A stretch of DNA of 64,000 bases from a virus. The stretch spans positions 43,420-107,419 of IMG/VR virus record IMGVR_UViG_3300025913_000025. The stretch is one strand, 5' to 3'. The notes beneath the pieces are model-generated. The model searched no databases and was not told the DNA's origin. It was given only the letters and a program-made list of their open reading frames with translations. Both the position numbers and the translations under genes were made by a program. Position 1 is the first letter of the stretch, and each line of letters opens with the position of its first letter. Shown here piece after piece: positions 41,342 to 49,268 of this stretch.

Positions 41342-42729
41342 GCTCCCGCGAGGCGCTCCCGGCAGAGAACGGCAAGGCCGACTTCAAGTTCCGGATGCCG
41401 CCCCATAGCATACCGCTCGAGCAAGGAGTTCTCGGCGCACTCATGATCGATAACTCCCTGATGCACGTAATCGCGCAAGTGCTTACTGTCACGGACTTTT
41501 ATCGTGATTCGCATCAGGTGATTTACGGCACGATCAAACGTCGCTACGAGGCGAACAAGGGATTCGATCTCCATCTTGTCTGCGAGGACCTGGAACGATC
41601 GGGGGAGCTCGCCGGGATCGGCGGAAGCCACTACCTCTACGAAATCGTTAGCGGGGAAGGTGCGTTGACCTGGCATGCTCTGGAGTATGCGGCGATCGTC
41701 AAGGATAAATCGATCAAGCGGCAACTGATCGTTGCGGCAAACCGGCTACTTCATGAGTCTTACGCCGAAGCTCATGACAGCCAGGTCGTTCTTGGGATGA
41801 CTGGTCGGGATCTTCTCGAAATTCAGCATCAGATGACCGGCTCAAGCCTGAAGACAGGCGAGCAAGTCACGGAAGAGGCGATCAAGTACATCGATCGCCG
41901 GCTTGCGGGCGAGGTCACGGGGATCATGACGGGATTCACCGACATCGACGATGCGACGGATGGCTTCCAGGACGGGGAGATGATCGTTCTCGCGGCTCGG
42001 CCGTCACAAGGGAAGAGCGCGCTCGGGATGAACATTGCCGAGAACGTGGCGCTTCAGGGCGGAGTGACGACGCTCTTTATCTCGCTCGAAATGAAGTCGC
42101 GATCCCTGGGGCTCCGGCTTCTGGCTTCGAACTCTCAGATCGATTCCAAACTGTTCCGGAAGCCGGACAGTCTCAGCGCCGATCAATTTTCGGCGATCGA
42201 CCAGGCCCACGCGTTCGTCAGCAGCGGTCGGCTCTGGATCGATGACAAGGGAGGTCGCACGGTCGATCAAATTGCGGCCCAGTGCCGTTCGCTGAAGATG
42301 ACCGAGAACCTGGGATTCGTGGTGCTCGATTACCTCGGGCGCGTCCAGCCGTCCTACCGGCGCGATGAGAACCGGACGGCCGAGGTCGGCAGGATCTCGA
42401 CGGCAATCTCGGACCTGGCTAAAGAGCTCAATATCCCATTCCTGATTCTCCACCAGCTCAACCGTGCGAGTGAGAACCGCGACGACCGACGCCCGCGGAT
42501 CTCCGACCTGCGTGATAGCGGAGTCATCGAGCAAGATGCGGACGTCGTGATGCTCCTTCACCGAGCTTGTGTCTACAACCCGGAAGACCGCCCGGGTGAG
42601 GCCGATGTCAACATCGTCAAGAACCGCAACGGCGAGCCAAGACCGGTTCGTCTGGCCTTCCTGAAACACCTCACCAAGTTCGGCAACCTGGCCTATTCCG
42701 GGACCGATTATTCTGGGGACTGGAGTTAG
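41338..42729 (+). CDS. dnaB: replicative DNA helicase DnaB
   Basis: 463 residues, the normal length. DnaB N-terminal domain (PHSIPLEQGVLGALMIDNSL), RecA-like core with Walker A ARPSQGKSAL (GKS at 225-227), Walker B-type strand FVVLDYLG, and DLRDSGVIEQDADVVMLLHR near the end. It unwinds DNA at the phage fork as a hexamer. Directly downstream of the initiator-like gene. Confidence 0.92.
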   Translation: MSSREALPAENGKADFKFRMPPHSIPLEQGVLGALMIDNSLMHVIAQVLTVTDFYRDSHQVIYGTIKRRYEANKGFDLHLVCEDLERSGELAGIGGSHYLYEIVSGEGALTWHALEYAAIVKDKSIKRQLIVAANRLLHESYAEAHDSQVVLGMTGRDLLEIQHQMTGSSLKTGEQVTEEAIKYIDRRLAGEVTGIMTGFTDIDDATDGFQDGEMIVLAARPSQGKSALGMNIAENVALQGGVTTLFISLEMKSRSLGLRLLASNSQIDSKLFRKPDSLSADQFSAIDQAHAFVSSGRLWIDDKGGRTVDQIAAQCRSLKMTENLGFVVLDYLGRVQPSYRRDENRTAEVGRISTAISDLAKELNIPFLILHQLNRASENRDDRRPRISDLRDSGVIEQDADVVMLLHRACVYNPEDRPGEADVNIVKNRNGEPRPVRLAFLKHLTKFGNLAYSGTDYSGDWS

Positions 42730-42753
42730 CTTTTTTCCTGGGAGGAGGCATCG

Positions 42754-43197
42754 ATGATTCGCGATCCGGTTGGTTTCATGAAGCGGATGGCCAAGCATCT
42801 TCTCGAGTGCAAGCCGGGCCGCGAGGCACAGACGATGCGAATGGTTGCCTTGCATCTGAGCAGCTACGCGGAGGCGCTCAATGCGGAGGCTATCGCGCGG
42901 ATCGAGACGTCGATCATGGATGCACACGTCAAAGAGATGCGTAAATCGCTCAGCAGCAAAGACTTGATACTCGAGGGAATCATCCTGTCACCTCAGATCG
43001 GCGACCCGCGGATTGCCACGATTCCCCCGCGCACCGAGCTTGGTAACTGCATGGATTGTGGGCAGGCAGTATGGATTGTTGAGATCGATGATGATATTCG
43101 GGAGAAATACAACCCAAAACCGGTTTGTCCGGCTTGCATAAGACAGAGGTTCCCCGGTATAGTCCTGCTCGGCGGCGACGTTGAGCCGCGCGGTTGA
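42754..43197 (+). CDS. hypothetical zinc-ribbon protein
   Basis: 147 residues, strong GGGAGGAGG site. Helical first two thirds; then a clear four-Cys ribbon, CMDCG ... CPACIRQ (about 95-127). Probably a structural zinc site for protein or nucleic-acid contact. Confidence 0.6.
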   Translation: MIRDPVGFMKRMAKHLLECKPGREAQTMRMVALHLSSYAEALNAEAIARIETSIMDAHVKEMRKSLSSKDLILEGIILSPQIGDPRIATIPPRTELGNCMDCGQAVWIVEIDDDIREKYNPKPVCPACIRQRFPGIVLLGGDVEPRG

Positions 43198-43230
43198 CGC
43201 ACGATACGTTTGCACGCGAGTCAGACTGGT

Positions 43231-43545
43231 ATGTCTCAATACGTAGGTCCATGCGCTGAAACGTACCTCAACTTCCGTCCCAAGGAGGTCTACACCTCGA
43301 CTGAAATTGCTGCGCTCTTGGGAATGAGTCCCGGCGCGACAGTGCGGGCGATGGACTCGGGAGCGATTCCTTCACGGAGGATCCCTGGTTCGCGACACAG
43401 GAGGACTGACCACGCGGATCTTGTAAAATGGCTCCGCAACTCGCCCGCTCGGCAAAAGACCCTGGAGCGCCTGGAGTGGGCGGAAAAATTGATGTCGCGC
43501 GCGAATTCCGCAGTCACCTTGGAGACGACCGATGGGCAATCGTGA
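43231..43545 (+). CDS. excisionase-like HTH protein
   Basis: 104 residues from MSQYVGPC (TTG seven codons upstream is possible). VYTSTEIAALLGMSPGATVRAMDSG followed by IPSRRIPGSRHRR is a MerR/Xis winged helix with basic wing. Second protein of this type in the window. Could regulate the late or middle genes. Confidence 0.65.
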   Translation: MSQYVGPCAETYLNFRPKEVYTSTEIAALLGMSPGATVRAMDSGAIPSRRIPGSRHRRTDHADLVKWLRNSPARQKTLERLEWAEKLMSRANSAVTLETTDGQS

Positions 43546-43888
43546 GACCGTCGAATTGAGCCTGGAGACGCTGGCCGAACTCGACGGCGGCATCGTCAAC
43601 GCGATCGTCGCGGACCTGCAGACCAAGGCCGCGATCGATTGCATGAACCGGCCCGAGGAAAGCAAGCCTCGGACCATCAACGTTCAGCTCGAATACACTC
43701 CCGTCTTCGAGCGCGGCGAGTGTGTCGACGTCAACGTTCAGGTGCTCGTGAAGGCGGCACAACCCGTCAGCCGGACCCGGGTGTACCGGGTTGGAGTCAA
43801 GCGGAACGGCCGGCTGTTCTTCGCGCCCGAGAACCCCGACGACATCGGCCAGCGGGGACTCGACTTCGACGACAAGAAGGACAAATGA
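43532..43888 (+). CDS. hypothetical protein
   Basis: 118 residues with GGAGAC upstream; overlaps the HTH gene by 14 bases. Helical start, then two strand-rich segments (TINVQLEYTPVFERGECVDVNVQVLVKA). It lies just before the DUF2303-like gene, as similar small genes do in other phages. Confidence 0.5.
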   Translation: MGNRETVELSLETLAELDGGIVNAIVADLQTKAAIDCMNRPEESKPRTINVQLEYTPVFERGECVDVNVQVLVKAAQPVSRTRVYRVGVKRNGRLFFAPENPDDIGQRGLDFDDKKDK

Positions 43889-44646
43889 TGGACCTGAAAG
43901 CCGCGATCGAATACGTGGTGGGGCTGGCTATATCGAAGCCGATCGAGATTCACTCATCGGCCACCGAGAAAATCTTCCTTCACGACGGCGAGTCAGTGAC
44001 CGTCGAACTTCCGATCACGCCGCGGCGACACGTCGCGCGAACGCTCGACGACATCATCGCGCTTGCCAACCTGTTCAAGGCGGACGGGTACACGCCGGTC
44101 GTCTGGTACGACGAAGGCAAGGTCTGCGTGGTGTTCGACGACGTTGAGTCGCGCCAGAATTTTGCCGCGATGCCGCTTCATAGGTCGGCGGTCTTTGATA
44201 CGGTCAACTCGCTGGCCTCGGGAACATGGTTGAACCAGGTCCATTTTATCCGTCTGCTCCGCGTCGAGCTTCACGGCGCGCAGACGCCGGTGCAACTCCT
44301 GAACCTGGTCCGCGACGTTGTGTTCGAGAATGGCACGATGACCAGCCAGAAGATCGGTCGGCAGGATGAGTCGGTCAGCCGCGCGATCAAGGCCTCGGTC
44401 ACGACGCAGGCCGGTGACATCCCCGAGGAGATCACGCTTCAACTGCCGATCTACTCCAACCCGAACGAGACGGATTCTTACCCGGTCCTCTGCGCGATCG
44501 ACATCAAGCCGAAGGAGGGACTGTTCCAGTTGATCCCGCTTCCGGATCGGATTCAGGCCGCGGTCAACGCGAAGATGAACCAGATCCGCGGGCGGCTGGC
44601 CGAGGGCCTCCAGGAAGGAATTCCATTCTATTACGGTGCCCCGTGA
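43885..44646 (+). CDS. DUF2303-like phage protein
   Basis: 253 residues from ATGATG overlapping the previous stop. RTLDDIIALANLF, then a strand-rich middle and an end of DUF2303 type (VLCAIDIKPKEGLFQLIPLPDRIQAAVNAKM ... GIPFYYGAP). DUF2303 proteins are found near phage recombination genes; their job is not known. The match is by pattern only. Confidence 0.55.
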   Translation: MMDLKAAIEYVVGLAISKPIEIHSSATEKIFLHDGESVTVELPITPRRHVARTLDDIIALANLFKADGYTPVVWYDEGKVCVVFDDVESRQNFAAMPLHRSAVFDTVNSLASGTWLNQVHFIRLLRVELHGAQTPVQLLNLVRDVVFENGTMTSQKIGRQDESVSRAIKASVTTQAGDIPEEITLQLPIYSNPNETDSYPVLCAIDIKPKEGLFQLIPLPDRIQAAVNAKMNQIRGRLAEGLQEGIPFYYGAP

Positions 44647-45014
44647 CGACCGTCGTGAAGGTCACACGCGCGAACCGGGATGAGCTCCGAGCGAATCCCC
44701 TCTTCACCTGGGTCGGCCGCCCATGCGGTCGTCTCGGGATGAAAGGTTCGCTGTTCGGGAATCCCTGGGTCGTCGGCATGATGTGGAACGGGCAGATTAT
44801 CACGGCGGGCGAGGCCGTGAGGAAATTCGACCGCTTGCTCGAACCCGGAAATCCCGACATGAAGGCCGCGGCGATCCGCGCGAACCTGTATAAGCTCCGG
44901 GGCCGCGTGCTAGGATGTGTGTGCTGTGACTATGATGGCCATGGTGAGCCGTCCAAACCTTGTCACGCGGTCAGCCTGGCAAGGGCAGTCGATGCGATGG
45001 AGCTCGAAGACTAA
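44643..45014 (+). CDS. DUF4326 family protein
   Basis: 123 residues from a GTGA-coupled start. The family landmarks are clear: SLFGNPWVVG, then a helix EAVRKFDRLL, LRGRVLGCVC and a C-terminal KPCHAVSLARA. DUF4326 occurs in many phages; a nucleotide-related role has been guessed but is unproven. Confidence 0.75.
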   Translation: MTTVVKVTRANRDELRANPLFTWVGRPCGRLGMKGSLFGNPWVVGMMWNGQIITAGEAVRKFDRLLEPGNPDMKAAAIRANLYKLRGRVLGCVCCDYDGHGEPSKPCHAVSLARAVDAMELED

Positions 45015-45035
45015 CAGAACACGGGAGGAACTCCG

Positions 45036-45386
45036 GTGCATCTCAACGTCGAGATCAGCGCGATCGCCGAATCGATTCGCGAAGCCGCCCGTCCCGATCG
45101 GGACAAATCCATCCCCTCCGAACAACTCTATGGACCCATCATCCGCGCGATGGCGCGGCTTGCAGACAAGTTGATGCGATTGAACATGATCGGCAAGTCC
45201 GAGCGGACGATGCGTCTTATCCAGAACCTCCGCGCGGGCATTTACCAGGACAGTGTTCATCCGCGGCTGATCTCTTGCTACGCAGAAGCCACGATTGCTG
45301 AACTCTCCTGGATCGCCAGTGAGATCCGCACTCGCGAAGAGGCGATGTCGCCGACGCTCGGCGGCGCTGAGCTGGCCATCGGATAA
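45036..45386 (+). CDS. hypothetical helical protein
   Basis: 116 residues from GTG with GGGAGG upstream. Mostly amphipathic helices (SIREAARPDRDKS, RAMARLADKLMRLNMIG, CYAEATIAELSWIASEI). Last gene of the long early operon, followed by three hairpins. Confidence 0.55.
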   Translation: MHLNVEISAIAESIREAARPDRDKSIPSEQLYGPIIRAMARLADKLMRLNMIGKSERTMRLIQNLRAGIYQDSVHPRLISCYAEATIAELSWIASEIRTREEAMSPTLGGAELAIG

Positions 45387-45398
45387 CCGGGATTCCGA

Positions 45399-45472
45399 CC
45401 AATGATTCATGGCCTCACGGCCACGAATCATTGGATGCTCGAAACGTGAACCGGTCGCTTTCCGAGACCGGT
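45399..45472. other. two long inverted repeats
   Basis: CCAATGATTCATGGCC (45399-45414) pairs with GGCCACGAATCATTGG (45419-45434) over 16 positions with one mismatch and a 4-base loop; ACCGGTC/GACCGGT form a second stem at 45450-45472. No U-run follows. They may be terminator, RNA-processing or protein-binding sites. Confidence 0.6.
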
Positions 45473-45547
45473 GAGCATGGCTTCTCGGGGACAAGAGACG
45501 ACCCCCGGGGCGAGGAAGGCCATTCAGCCGGCCGACCTTGGTTTGTG

Positions 45548-45588
45548 ATGGGGCGCCTGGCCTGCAACCGGGCGCCCCATTTCTTTCT
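45548..45588 (+). terminator. intrinsic terminator
   Basis: ATGGGGCGCC and GGCGCCCCAT are a perfect 10-bp stem with 13-base loop, followed by TTCTTTCT. It ends the early operon just before the methyltransferase ribosome site. Confidence 0.7.
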
Positions 45589-45597
45589 GGAGGCAAG

Positions 45598-46914
45598 ATG
45601 TGGATCAATCTCCCGCCGACGTCATCAACGCCATCTCGGTCTGCTCCGGAGGAGCCGGCCTCGAGCTTGGAGTTGCGCTCGCTCTGGGACAACTGCGCAC
45701 TCGATGCTACGTCGAACGGGAAGCCCATGCGATTTCGTACCTTCTTCGGCTTATGGACGCGGACATCCTGGCTCAAGCTCCTGTATGGACGAATCTCCGA
45801 ACCTTCGACGGCAAGCCGTGGCGTGGAAGCGTGGATTGCCTCATGGGCGGTTATCCCTGCCAACCGTTCTCGCTCGCTGGCAGAAGACTTGGACGAGACG
45901 ATCCAAGACATTTGTGGCCGTCGATCCATCGAATCCTTGGCGAAGTCGAACCGGCACTCTGTTTTTTCGAGAACGTGTCCGCCCATCTCAGCCTCGGATT
46001 CGACGAGGTCGCCCGAGACCTTGAAGGATTGGGCTATCAGGTTGCGGCTGGCCTCTGGACGGCGGCGGAAGTTGGCGCGAGCCACAAGCGAGAGCGCCTG
46101 TTCATCCTGGGCTACGCCGATCGCTTCGATTGCCACAGGCGCAGGGCTTCATGGCTCTCAGTCGCCAAATCTACAGACGCAGGTGTCGCTCTGGCCGACG
46201 CCAATAGTCCACGGGAACGCCAACAAGCCGTCAGAGGGAACCGAGAGCGGAACTGGACTGCGAACGGCGGCGGTTCTTTGGACAACGCCGATGGCGCAGG
46301 ACGGAGAATCACCCGAGACGTGGTTGGCCAGGCGGGAGATGCTGAAAGCGGCCGGCCAAAACGGGAACGGCTGCGGCACGCCTCTGGCGATCGCTGCGAT
46401 GATGTGGCCGACACCGACGACAAGCCGCAATCACAACAAGCCCGGCGAGCGAACGCACGGAGGAGCGGGATTACCGGGAGCGGCAACCAACTGGCCGACA
46501 CTAATGGCAAGGGACGGCAAATCCAGTCAGGTGAGCGATGCCACTCTGAACAAGGGTGGTCGCCCGTTGAACGAGATTGCGGTCAATTGGTCTACACCTC
46601 GCGCAACGGACGGCGAGAAGGGCGGACCGAATCAGAGCTTCGGAGCGGGCGGGACACCGTTGCCGACTCAAGCTTGCCAATTTTCCCGCCAGGTCCCGGA
46701 GAGTTCGACCGATGGCGTGACATCCTTGGCGAAGACGAAACGCTCGCTCCGGCTGTCTCCAAGATTTACCTGTTGGCTAATGGGCTGGCCATTGATCGGG
46801 CGAGATTACTCCGTCTGTTCGGAAACGGAGTGGTCCCTTTACAGGCTGCGGTTGCGTTCTGCTCTCTCTGGTCTGCTCTCCGGCAACCCGCCGAGCAACC
46901 AAAGACCCAGTTAG
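45598..46914 (+). CDS. overlapping frame with WPTP repeats
   Basis: Starts at ATG two bases before the methyltransferase GTG, using the same GGAGG, and stays open for about 438 codons. Its second half has repeated W-P-T-P units (LWPTPIVHG, LWTTPMAQDG, MWPTPTTS, NWSTPRATDG) and near the end LSPRFTCWLMGWP. Phage proteins with WPTP units and a WLMGWP-type end exist near methyltransferase genes, so this may be a real protein or the trace of a second coding frame. Translation is unproven. Confidence 0.45.
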   Translation: MWINLPPTSSTPSRSAPEEPASSLELRSLWDNCALDATSNGKPMRFRTFFGLWTRTSWLKLLYGRISEPSTASRGVEAWIASWAVIPANRSRSLAEDLDETIQDICGRRSIESLAKSNRHSVFSRTCPPISASDSTRSPETLKDWAIRLRLASGRRRKLARATSESACSSWATPIASIATGAGLHGSQSPNLQTQVSLWPTPIVHGNANKPSEGTESGTGLRTAAVLWTTPMAQDGESPETWLARREMLKAAGQNGNGCGTPLAIAAMMWPTPTTSRNHNKPGERTHGGAGLPGAATNWPTLMARDGKSSQVSDATLNKGGRPLNEIAVNWSTPRATDGEKGGPNQSFGAGGTPLPTQACQFSRQVPESSTDGVTSLAKTKRSLRLSPRFTCWLMGWPLIGRDYSVCSETEWSLYRLRLRSALSGLLSGNPPSNQRPS

Positions 46915-46931
46915 GGTTCTGCTTCGACTGA
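45600..46931 (+). CDS. DNA cytosine-5 methyltransferase
   Basis: 443 residues from GTG with CTGGAGG upstream. Dcm motifs in order: motif I ISVCSGGAGLELGVAL, motif IV GGYPCQPFS (Cys87 nucleophile), motif VI ENV (124-126), motif VIII KRERLFI, and motifs IX/X late (IYLLANGLA ... RLFGNGVVPLQAA). The variable region (about 195-370) is unusual, with repeated ADT/ADA units. The whole gene is overlapped by another open frame. Modifies cytosine in DNA, probably to evade host restriction. Confidence 0.88.
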   Translation: MDQSPADVINAISVCSGGAGLELGVALALGQLRTRCYVEREAHAISYLLRLMDADILAQAPVWTNLRTFDGKPWRGSVDCLMGGYPCQPFSLAGRRLGRDDPRHLWPSIHRILGEVEPALCFFENVSAHLSLGFDEVARDLEGLGYQVAAGLWTAAEVGASHKRERLFILGYADRFDCHRRRASWLSVAKSTDAGVALADANSPRERQQAVRGNRERNWTANGGGSLDNADGAGRRITRDVVGQAGDAESGRPKRERLRHASGDRCDDVADTDDKPQSQQARRANARRSGITGSGNQLADTNGKGRQIQSGERCHSEQGWSPVERDCGQLVYTSRNGRREGRTESELRSGRDTVADSSLPIFPPGPGEFDRWRDILGEDETLAPAVSKIYLLANGLAIDRARLLRLFGNGVVPLQAAVAFCSLWSALRQPAEQPKTQLGFCFD

Positions 46932-46955
46932 CCCACGCAACGAATGGGGTAGCAT
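46928..46955 (+). promoter_or_regulatory. weak promoter candidate before the CAP gene
   Basis: CTGACC, 16 bases, TAGCAT. The -10 box equals that of the better promoter at 48499. It precedes the CAP-domain gene by about 70 bases. Confidence 0.35.
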
Positions 46956-47026
46956 CATCGATGTTCGTTGGCTACCATCGGCCAAACGTCAACCGTGATT
47001 CTCTCAAACGACAACGGAGTCAACGA

Positions 47027-47731
47027 ATGCGACGTGTCTTTCTTCTCGCCGCGGTGATCCTCGGAATGGCCGCCCCGGCGCAAGCGCAATGCGGACTGCT
47101 TGGCCGGATCTTCCATCGCCGTTCGCAGGCGCAGGTATCCGCTTGCTACAGCACACGAGCGACGGCTTGCTACAGTTCCGCCCAGGTCCAACCGACCTAC
47201 GCCGCGCCGGCAGTCTACGAGCAGACGTTCCAGGTCGTCACACCGACACCTCAGGCGCTGGCCGTCCCCCAGAAATCGCTTCCCTTACCGACCGCTCCAG
47301 CCAAGAGCACACCGCAGGCTTCGCCCCAGGCCTCCCCGCAGGCGCCGCCGAAGGTTCCCCCGAATTCGCGCCATCGCGGGCATACGGAGCTAGCTCCCCC
47401 TATTGCACCTGCGCCGGTTCCGGTCGTGGTCGTGACGGATCCTTACGGCTTTCACGTCTATCTGAATGACTACCGCGCGCGAGCAGGCCTTCGGCCGCTT
47501 CGTTACTCGGCGCACCTCGCCGGCTGGGCTTATCAGAATAGCCTTCGAGGATTCGGTCATTTCATTCGCGTGGGCCGGCGTCAGAACGCTGCGGCGGGAC
47601 AGGCGAACGCGCAGGCTGTCGCCGCCCAATGGATGAACTCCCCGGCGCATCGAGACGCGATGCTCGACCCGACGGTCACAACCTACGGGATCGCGGTCGC
47701 GAACAATGCCTGGACACTAAATCTTGATTAG
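47027..47731 (+). CDS. secreted CAP-domain protein
   Basis: 234 residues from MRRVFLLAAV with GGAG upstream. Signal peptide ending AAPAQAQ, then Tyr/Ala/Gln- and Pro-rich linker (repeated QASPQA), then a CAP/SCP domain (residues ~135-234): YLNDYRARAGLRPLRYSAHLAGWA, GHFIRVG, AAQWMNSPAHRDAMLDP, YGIAVAN. CAP domains occur in secreted bacterial proteins of varied function. The linker style is like planctomycete exported proteins, suggesting a host-acquired moron. Confidence 0.75.
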   Translation: MRRVFLLAAVILGMAAPAQAQCGLLGRIFHRRSQAQVSACYSTRATACYSSAQVQPTYAAPAVYEQTFQVVTPTPQALAVPQKSLPLPTAPAKSTPQASPQASPQAPPKVPPNSRHRGHTELAPPIAPAPVPVVVVTDPYGFHVYLNDYRARAGLRPLRYSAHLAGWAYQNSLRGFGHFIRVGRRQNAAAGQANAQAVAAQWMNSPAHRDAMLDPTVTTYGIAVANNAWTLNLD

Positions 47732-47758
47732 GACATCAAGACATCATGATAACACAAC

Positions 47759-47793
47759 GAGGGACGTGACGACCGACAATCGTCACGTCCCTC
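47759..47793. terminator. perfect 14-bp hairpin
   Basis: GAGGGACGTGACGA pairs with TCGTCACGTCCCTC around seven bases, right after the CAP gene. No U-run on either side; probably a terminator or boundary element. Confidence 0.6.
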
Positions 47794-47822
47794 TAACCCT
47801 ACCCTCTTGAAAGGAGATGGGC

Positions 47823-48371
47823 ATGGTTCGGAAGCATTATCCAGATTTGAACTTCGTTAGGGAATGCTTTGAGGAAAAAGACGGGAGATTGTTTTGGAGA
47901 ACACGGCCGCTTAATCACTTCAAAAGGGAACGGCTTCATCGATCATTCAACACGCGGTGGGCAGGCAAAGAGGCTGGAAGTTGTGGCGTTGATTTTGGAA
48001 AATACGAACGTGTGTCTGCGCACGTTTTGGGTGTTTTTATTTTGCGGTCGACAATTGTTTGGGCTTTCCACAACAACCGCTGGCCAGACGGTGAAATCGA
48101 TCACAAAGACAGCAACACGTTGAACGACAACATCAGCAATCTTCGCCAGGCAACGAAATCACAGAACCAAGCAAATCGTCGTCTTGGACGCAATAGCACT
48201 ACGGGATCCAAGGGCGTTTACAGAGCAGCGACTCCAGGCAAGTGGATTGCCAAAATCGGATTCTCCGGCAGAAAGCGTCACCTCGGAACTTTTGCAACCA
48301 AGGAACTTGCAGAGACGGCGTACATTGAAGCCGCAAAAACCTTCTTTGGCGAGTTTGCAAACCCAGGCTGA
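47823..48371 (+). CDS. HNH endonuclease with AP2 domain
   Basis: 182 residues from MVRKHYPDL with AAAGGAG. HNH_3 core in the middle (VIWAF-type segment IVWAFHNNRWPDGEIDHKDSN, NISNLRQATKSQN) and an AP2/ERF-like DNA-binding end (GSKGVYRAATPGKWIAKIGF, RHLGTFATKELAETAYIEAA). A mobile endonuclease; fourth such element if the GIY-YIG protein is counted. Confidence 0.85.
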   Translation: MVRKHYPDLNFVRECFEEKDGRLFWRTRPLNHFKRERLHRSFNTRWAGKEAGSCGVDFGKYERVSAHVLGVFILRSTIVWAFHNNRWPDGEIDHKDSNTLNDNISNLRQATKSQNQANRRLGRNSTTGSKGVYRAATPGKWIAKIGFSGRKRHLGTFATKELAETAYIEAAKTFFGEFANPG

Positions 48372-48441
48372 TCACTCATCTCGTGATCGATCCTTGAACC
48401 AACTCCCCCGATTCGCTCCGGCGAGCGGACTGTTTGGACGG

Positions 48442-48475
48442 AACGCCGTGGCTCCGGTCACGGCGTTTTCGTTGG
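48442..48475 (+). terminator. intrinsic terminator
   Basis: AACGCCGTG and CACGGCGTT form a perfect 9-bp stem with 8-base loop, followed by TTCGTTGGTT. It insulates the following promoter from the endonuclease gene. Confidence 0.65.
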
Positions 48476-48504
48476 TTGTGAAATCGACGGAAACAGCGTA
48501 GCAT
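48476..48504 (+). promoter_or_regulatory. sigma70-like promoter
   Basis: TTGTGA, 17 bases, TAGCAT, directly after a terminator and about 50 bases before the next start codon. Confidence 0.6.
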
Positions 48505-48555
48505 GGAACACCACAAGCTATGTTTCCGACACGACATGCGTTGAGGAGGTCGCAC

Positions 48556-49026
48556 TTGGGCACCAACGATGTAAGGTTCTATCTCACCGCGATCGTGAGT
48601 GTCACGACTCTGGCCGTGGTCTCGGCGAGCGTGCTCACCCTGGCCGGCGTGAACGAGAGCGTCACAGCGTCGATCGTGGCCCCGGTGGCAGGCTTCTCGG
48701 CGATGATCGTGATCCAGTTTCGGTCGGCCGCCGCGACCAACGCCAAGGTGGAAAACGTTGCCGAGAAAGCGGATCTTGCCGCCGACAATGCGCGCAAGCT
48801 CGCTGCGACGGTGGCGGTTAAAACCCAGGAGCATTCCGACCAGCTCGCCGAGATCAAGCAGACGGCCCAAGAAGTCAAGGCGACGACCGAGGATTTGAAG
48901 GTCAAGGCGGAGCAGATCCAGGCCTCGGCGGACTCCCATGGCGCGGGACTCAACAACCTGGCAGTCGTGCTGCAGGTTACACCGCCGCCGATTTCCGAGA
49001 AATCAGAAAATAGCGGAACAGCCTAG
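48556..49026 (+). CDS. two-span membrane protein with coiled coil (holin-like candidate)
   Basis: 156 residues from TTG with GAGGAGGT. Two hydrophobic helices (FYLTAIVSVTTLAVVSASVLT, VTASIVAPVAGFSAMIVIQF) followed by a coiled coil and Pro/Ser-rich end. This could be a holin or other membrane scaffold; the long coiled coil is unusual for a holin. Similar layout in the gene at 52651. Confidence 0.55.
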   Translation: MGTNDVRFYLTAIVSVTTLAVVSASVLTLAGVNESVTASIVAPVAGFSAMIVIQFRSAAATNAKVENVAEKADLAADNARKLAATVAVKTQEHSDQLAEIKQTAQEVKATTEDLKVKAEQIQASADSHGAGLNNLAVVLQVTPPPISEKSENSGTA

Positions 49027-49028
49027 TC

Positions 49029-49057
49029 TTGTTTGCGGCAATCGAATCGGGTAGTCT
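49029..49057 (+). promoter_or_regulatory. promoter with palindromic operator
   Basis: TTGTTT, 17 bases, TAGTCT. The operator-like element TTGTTTGCGGCAATCGA (49029-49045) covers the -35 box and spacer; it differs at two positions from the perfect palindrome at 35762. Confidence 0.55.
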
Positions 49058-49063
49058 GAGCTT

Positions 49064-49257
49064 ACTTCAATCGCCCTCGACCCCGCAAAATACCTCGCCC
49101 CTGGGTTTCTGGGGCAATACGACGAGAAGCGCCGGGACTCTCGGAGAGATCGGCCGGTCAACTAAGAAACGATCTCATCCCGGCAATTCCTTATTCCCCG
49201 CAGAAAGGGGAACATGATGCGAGACGCCCGGTTCCGAAAGGTGCCGGGCGTTCTCGT
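49064..49257 (+). ncRNA. candidate small RNA
   Basis: Between the operator promoter and a terminator lie about 195 bases without a convincing gene but with several short stems, for example GCCCC/GGGGC at about 49099-49117 and TTCCCC/GGGGAA near 49195-49213. A transcript would begin near 49064. It could also be an untranslated leader read through into the next gene. Confidence 0.35.
49225..49257 (+). terminator. intrinsic terminator
   Basis: CGCCCGG pairs with CCGGGCG, loop 12, followed by TTCTCGTTT. It is preceded by AACATGATGC, as is the terminator at 53269. Confidence 0.55.
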
Positions 49258-49268
49258 TTGGTGATAAG

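Noticed and set aside
45399-45588. CRISPR array or tRNA cluster
   Set aside because: The stems differ in sequence and spacing and have no repeated unit.
44910-46136. 408-codon minus frame over the methyltransferase
   Set aside because: Antisense of two frames already open by repeat structure; no start signal or motif.
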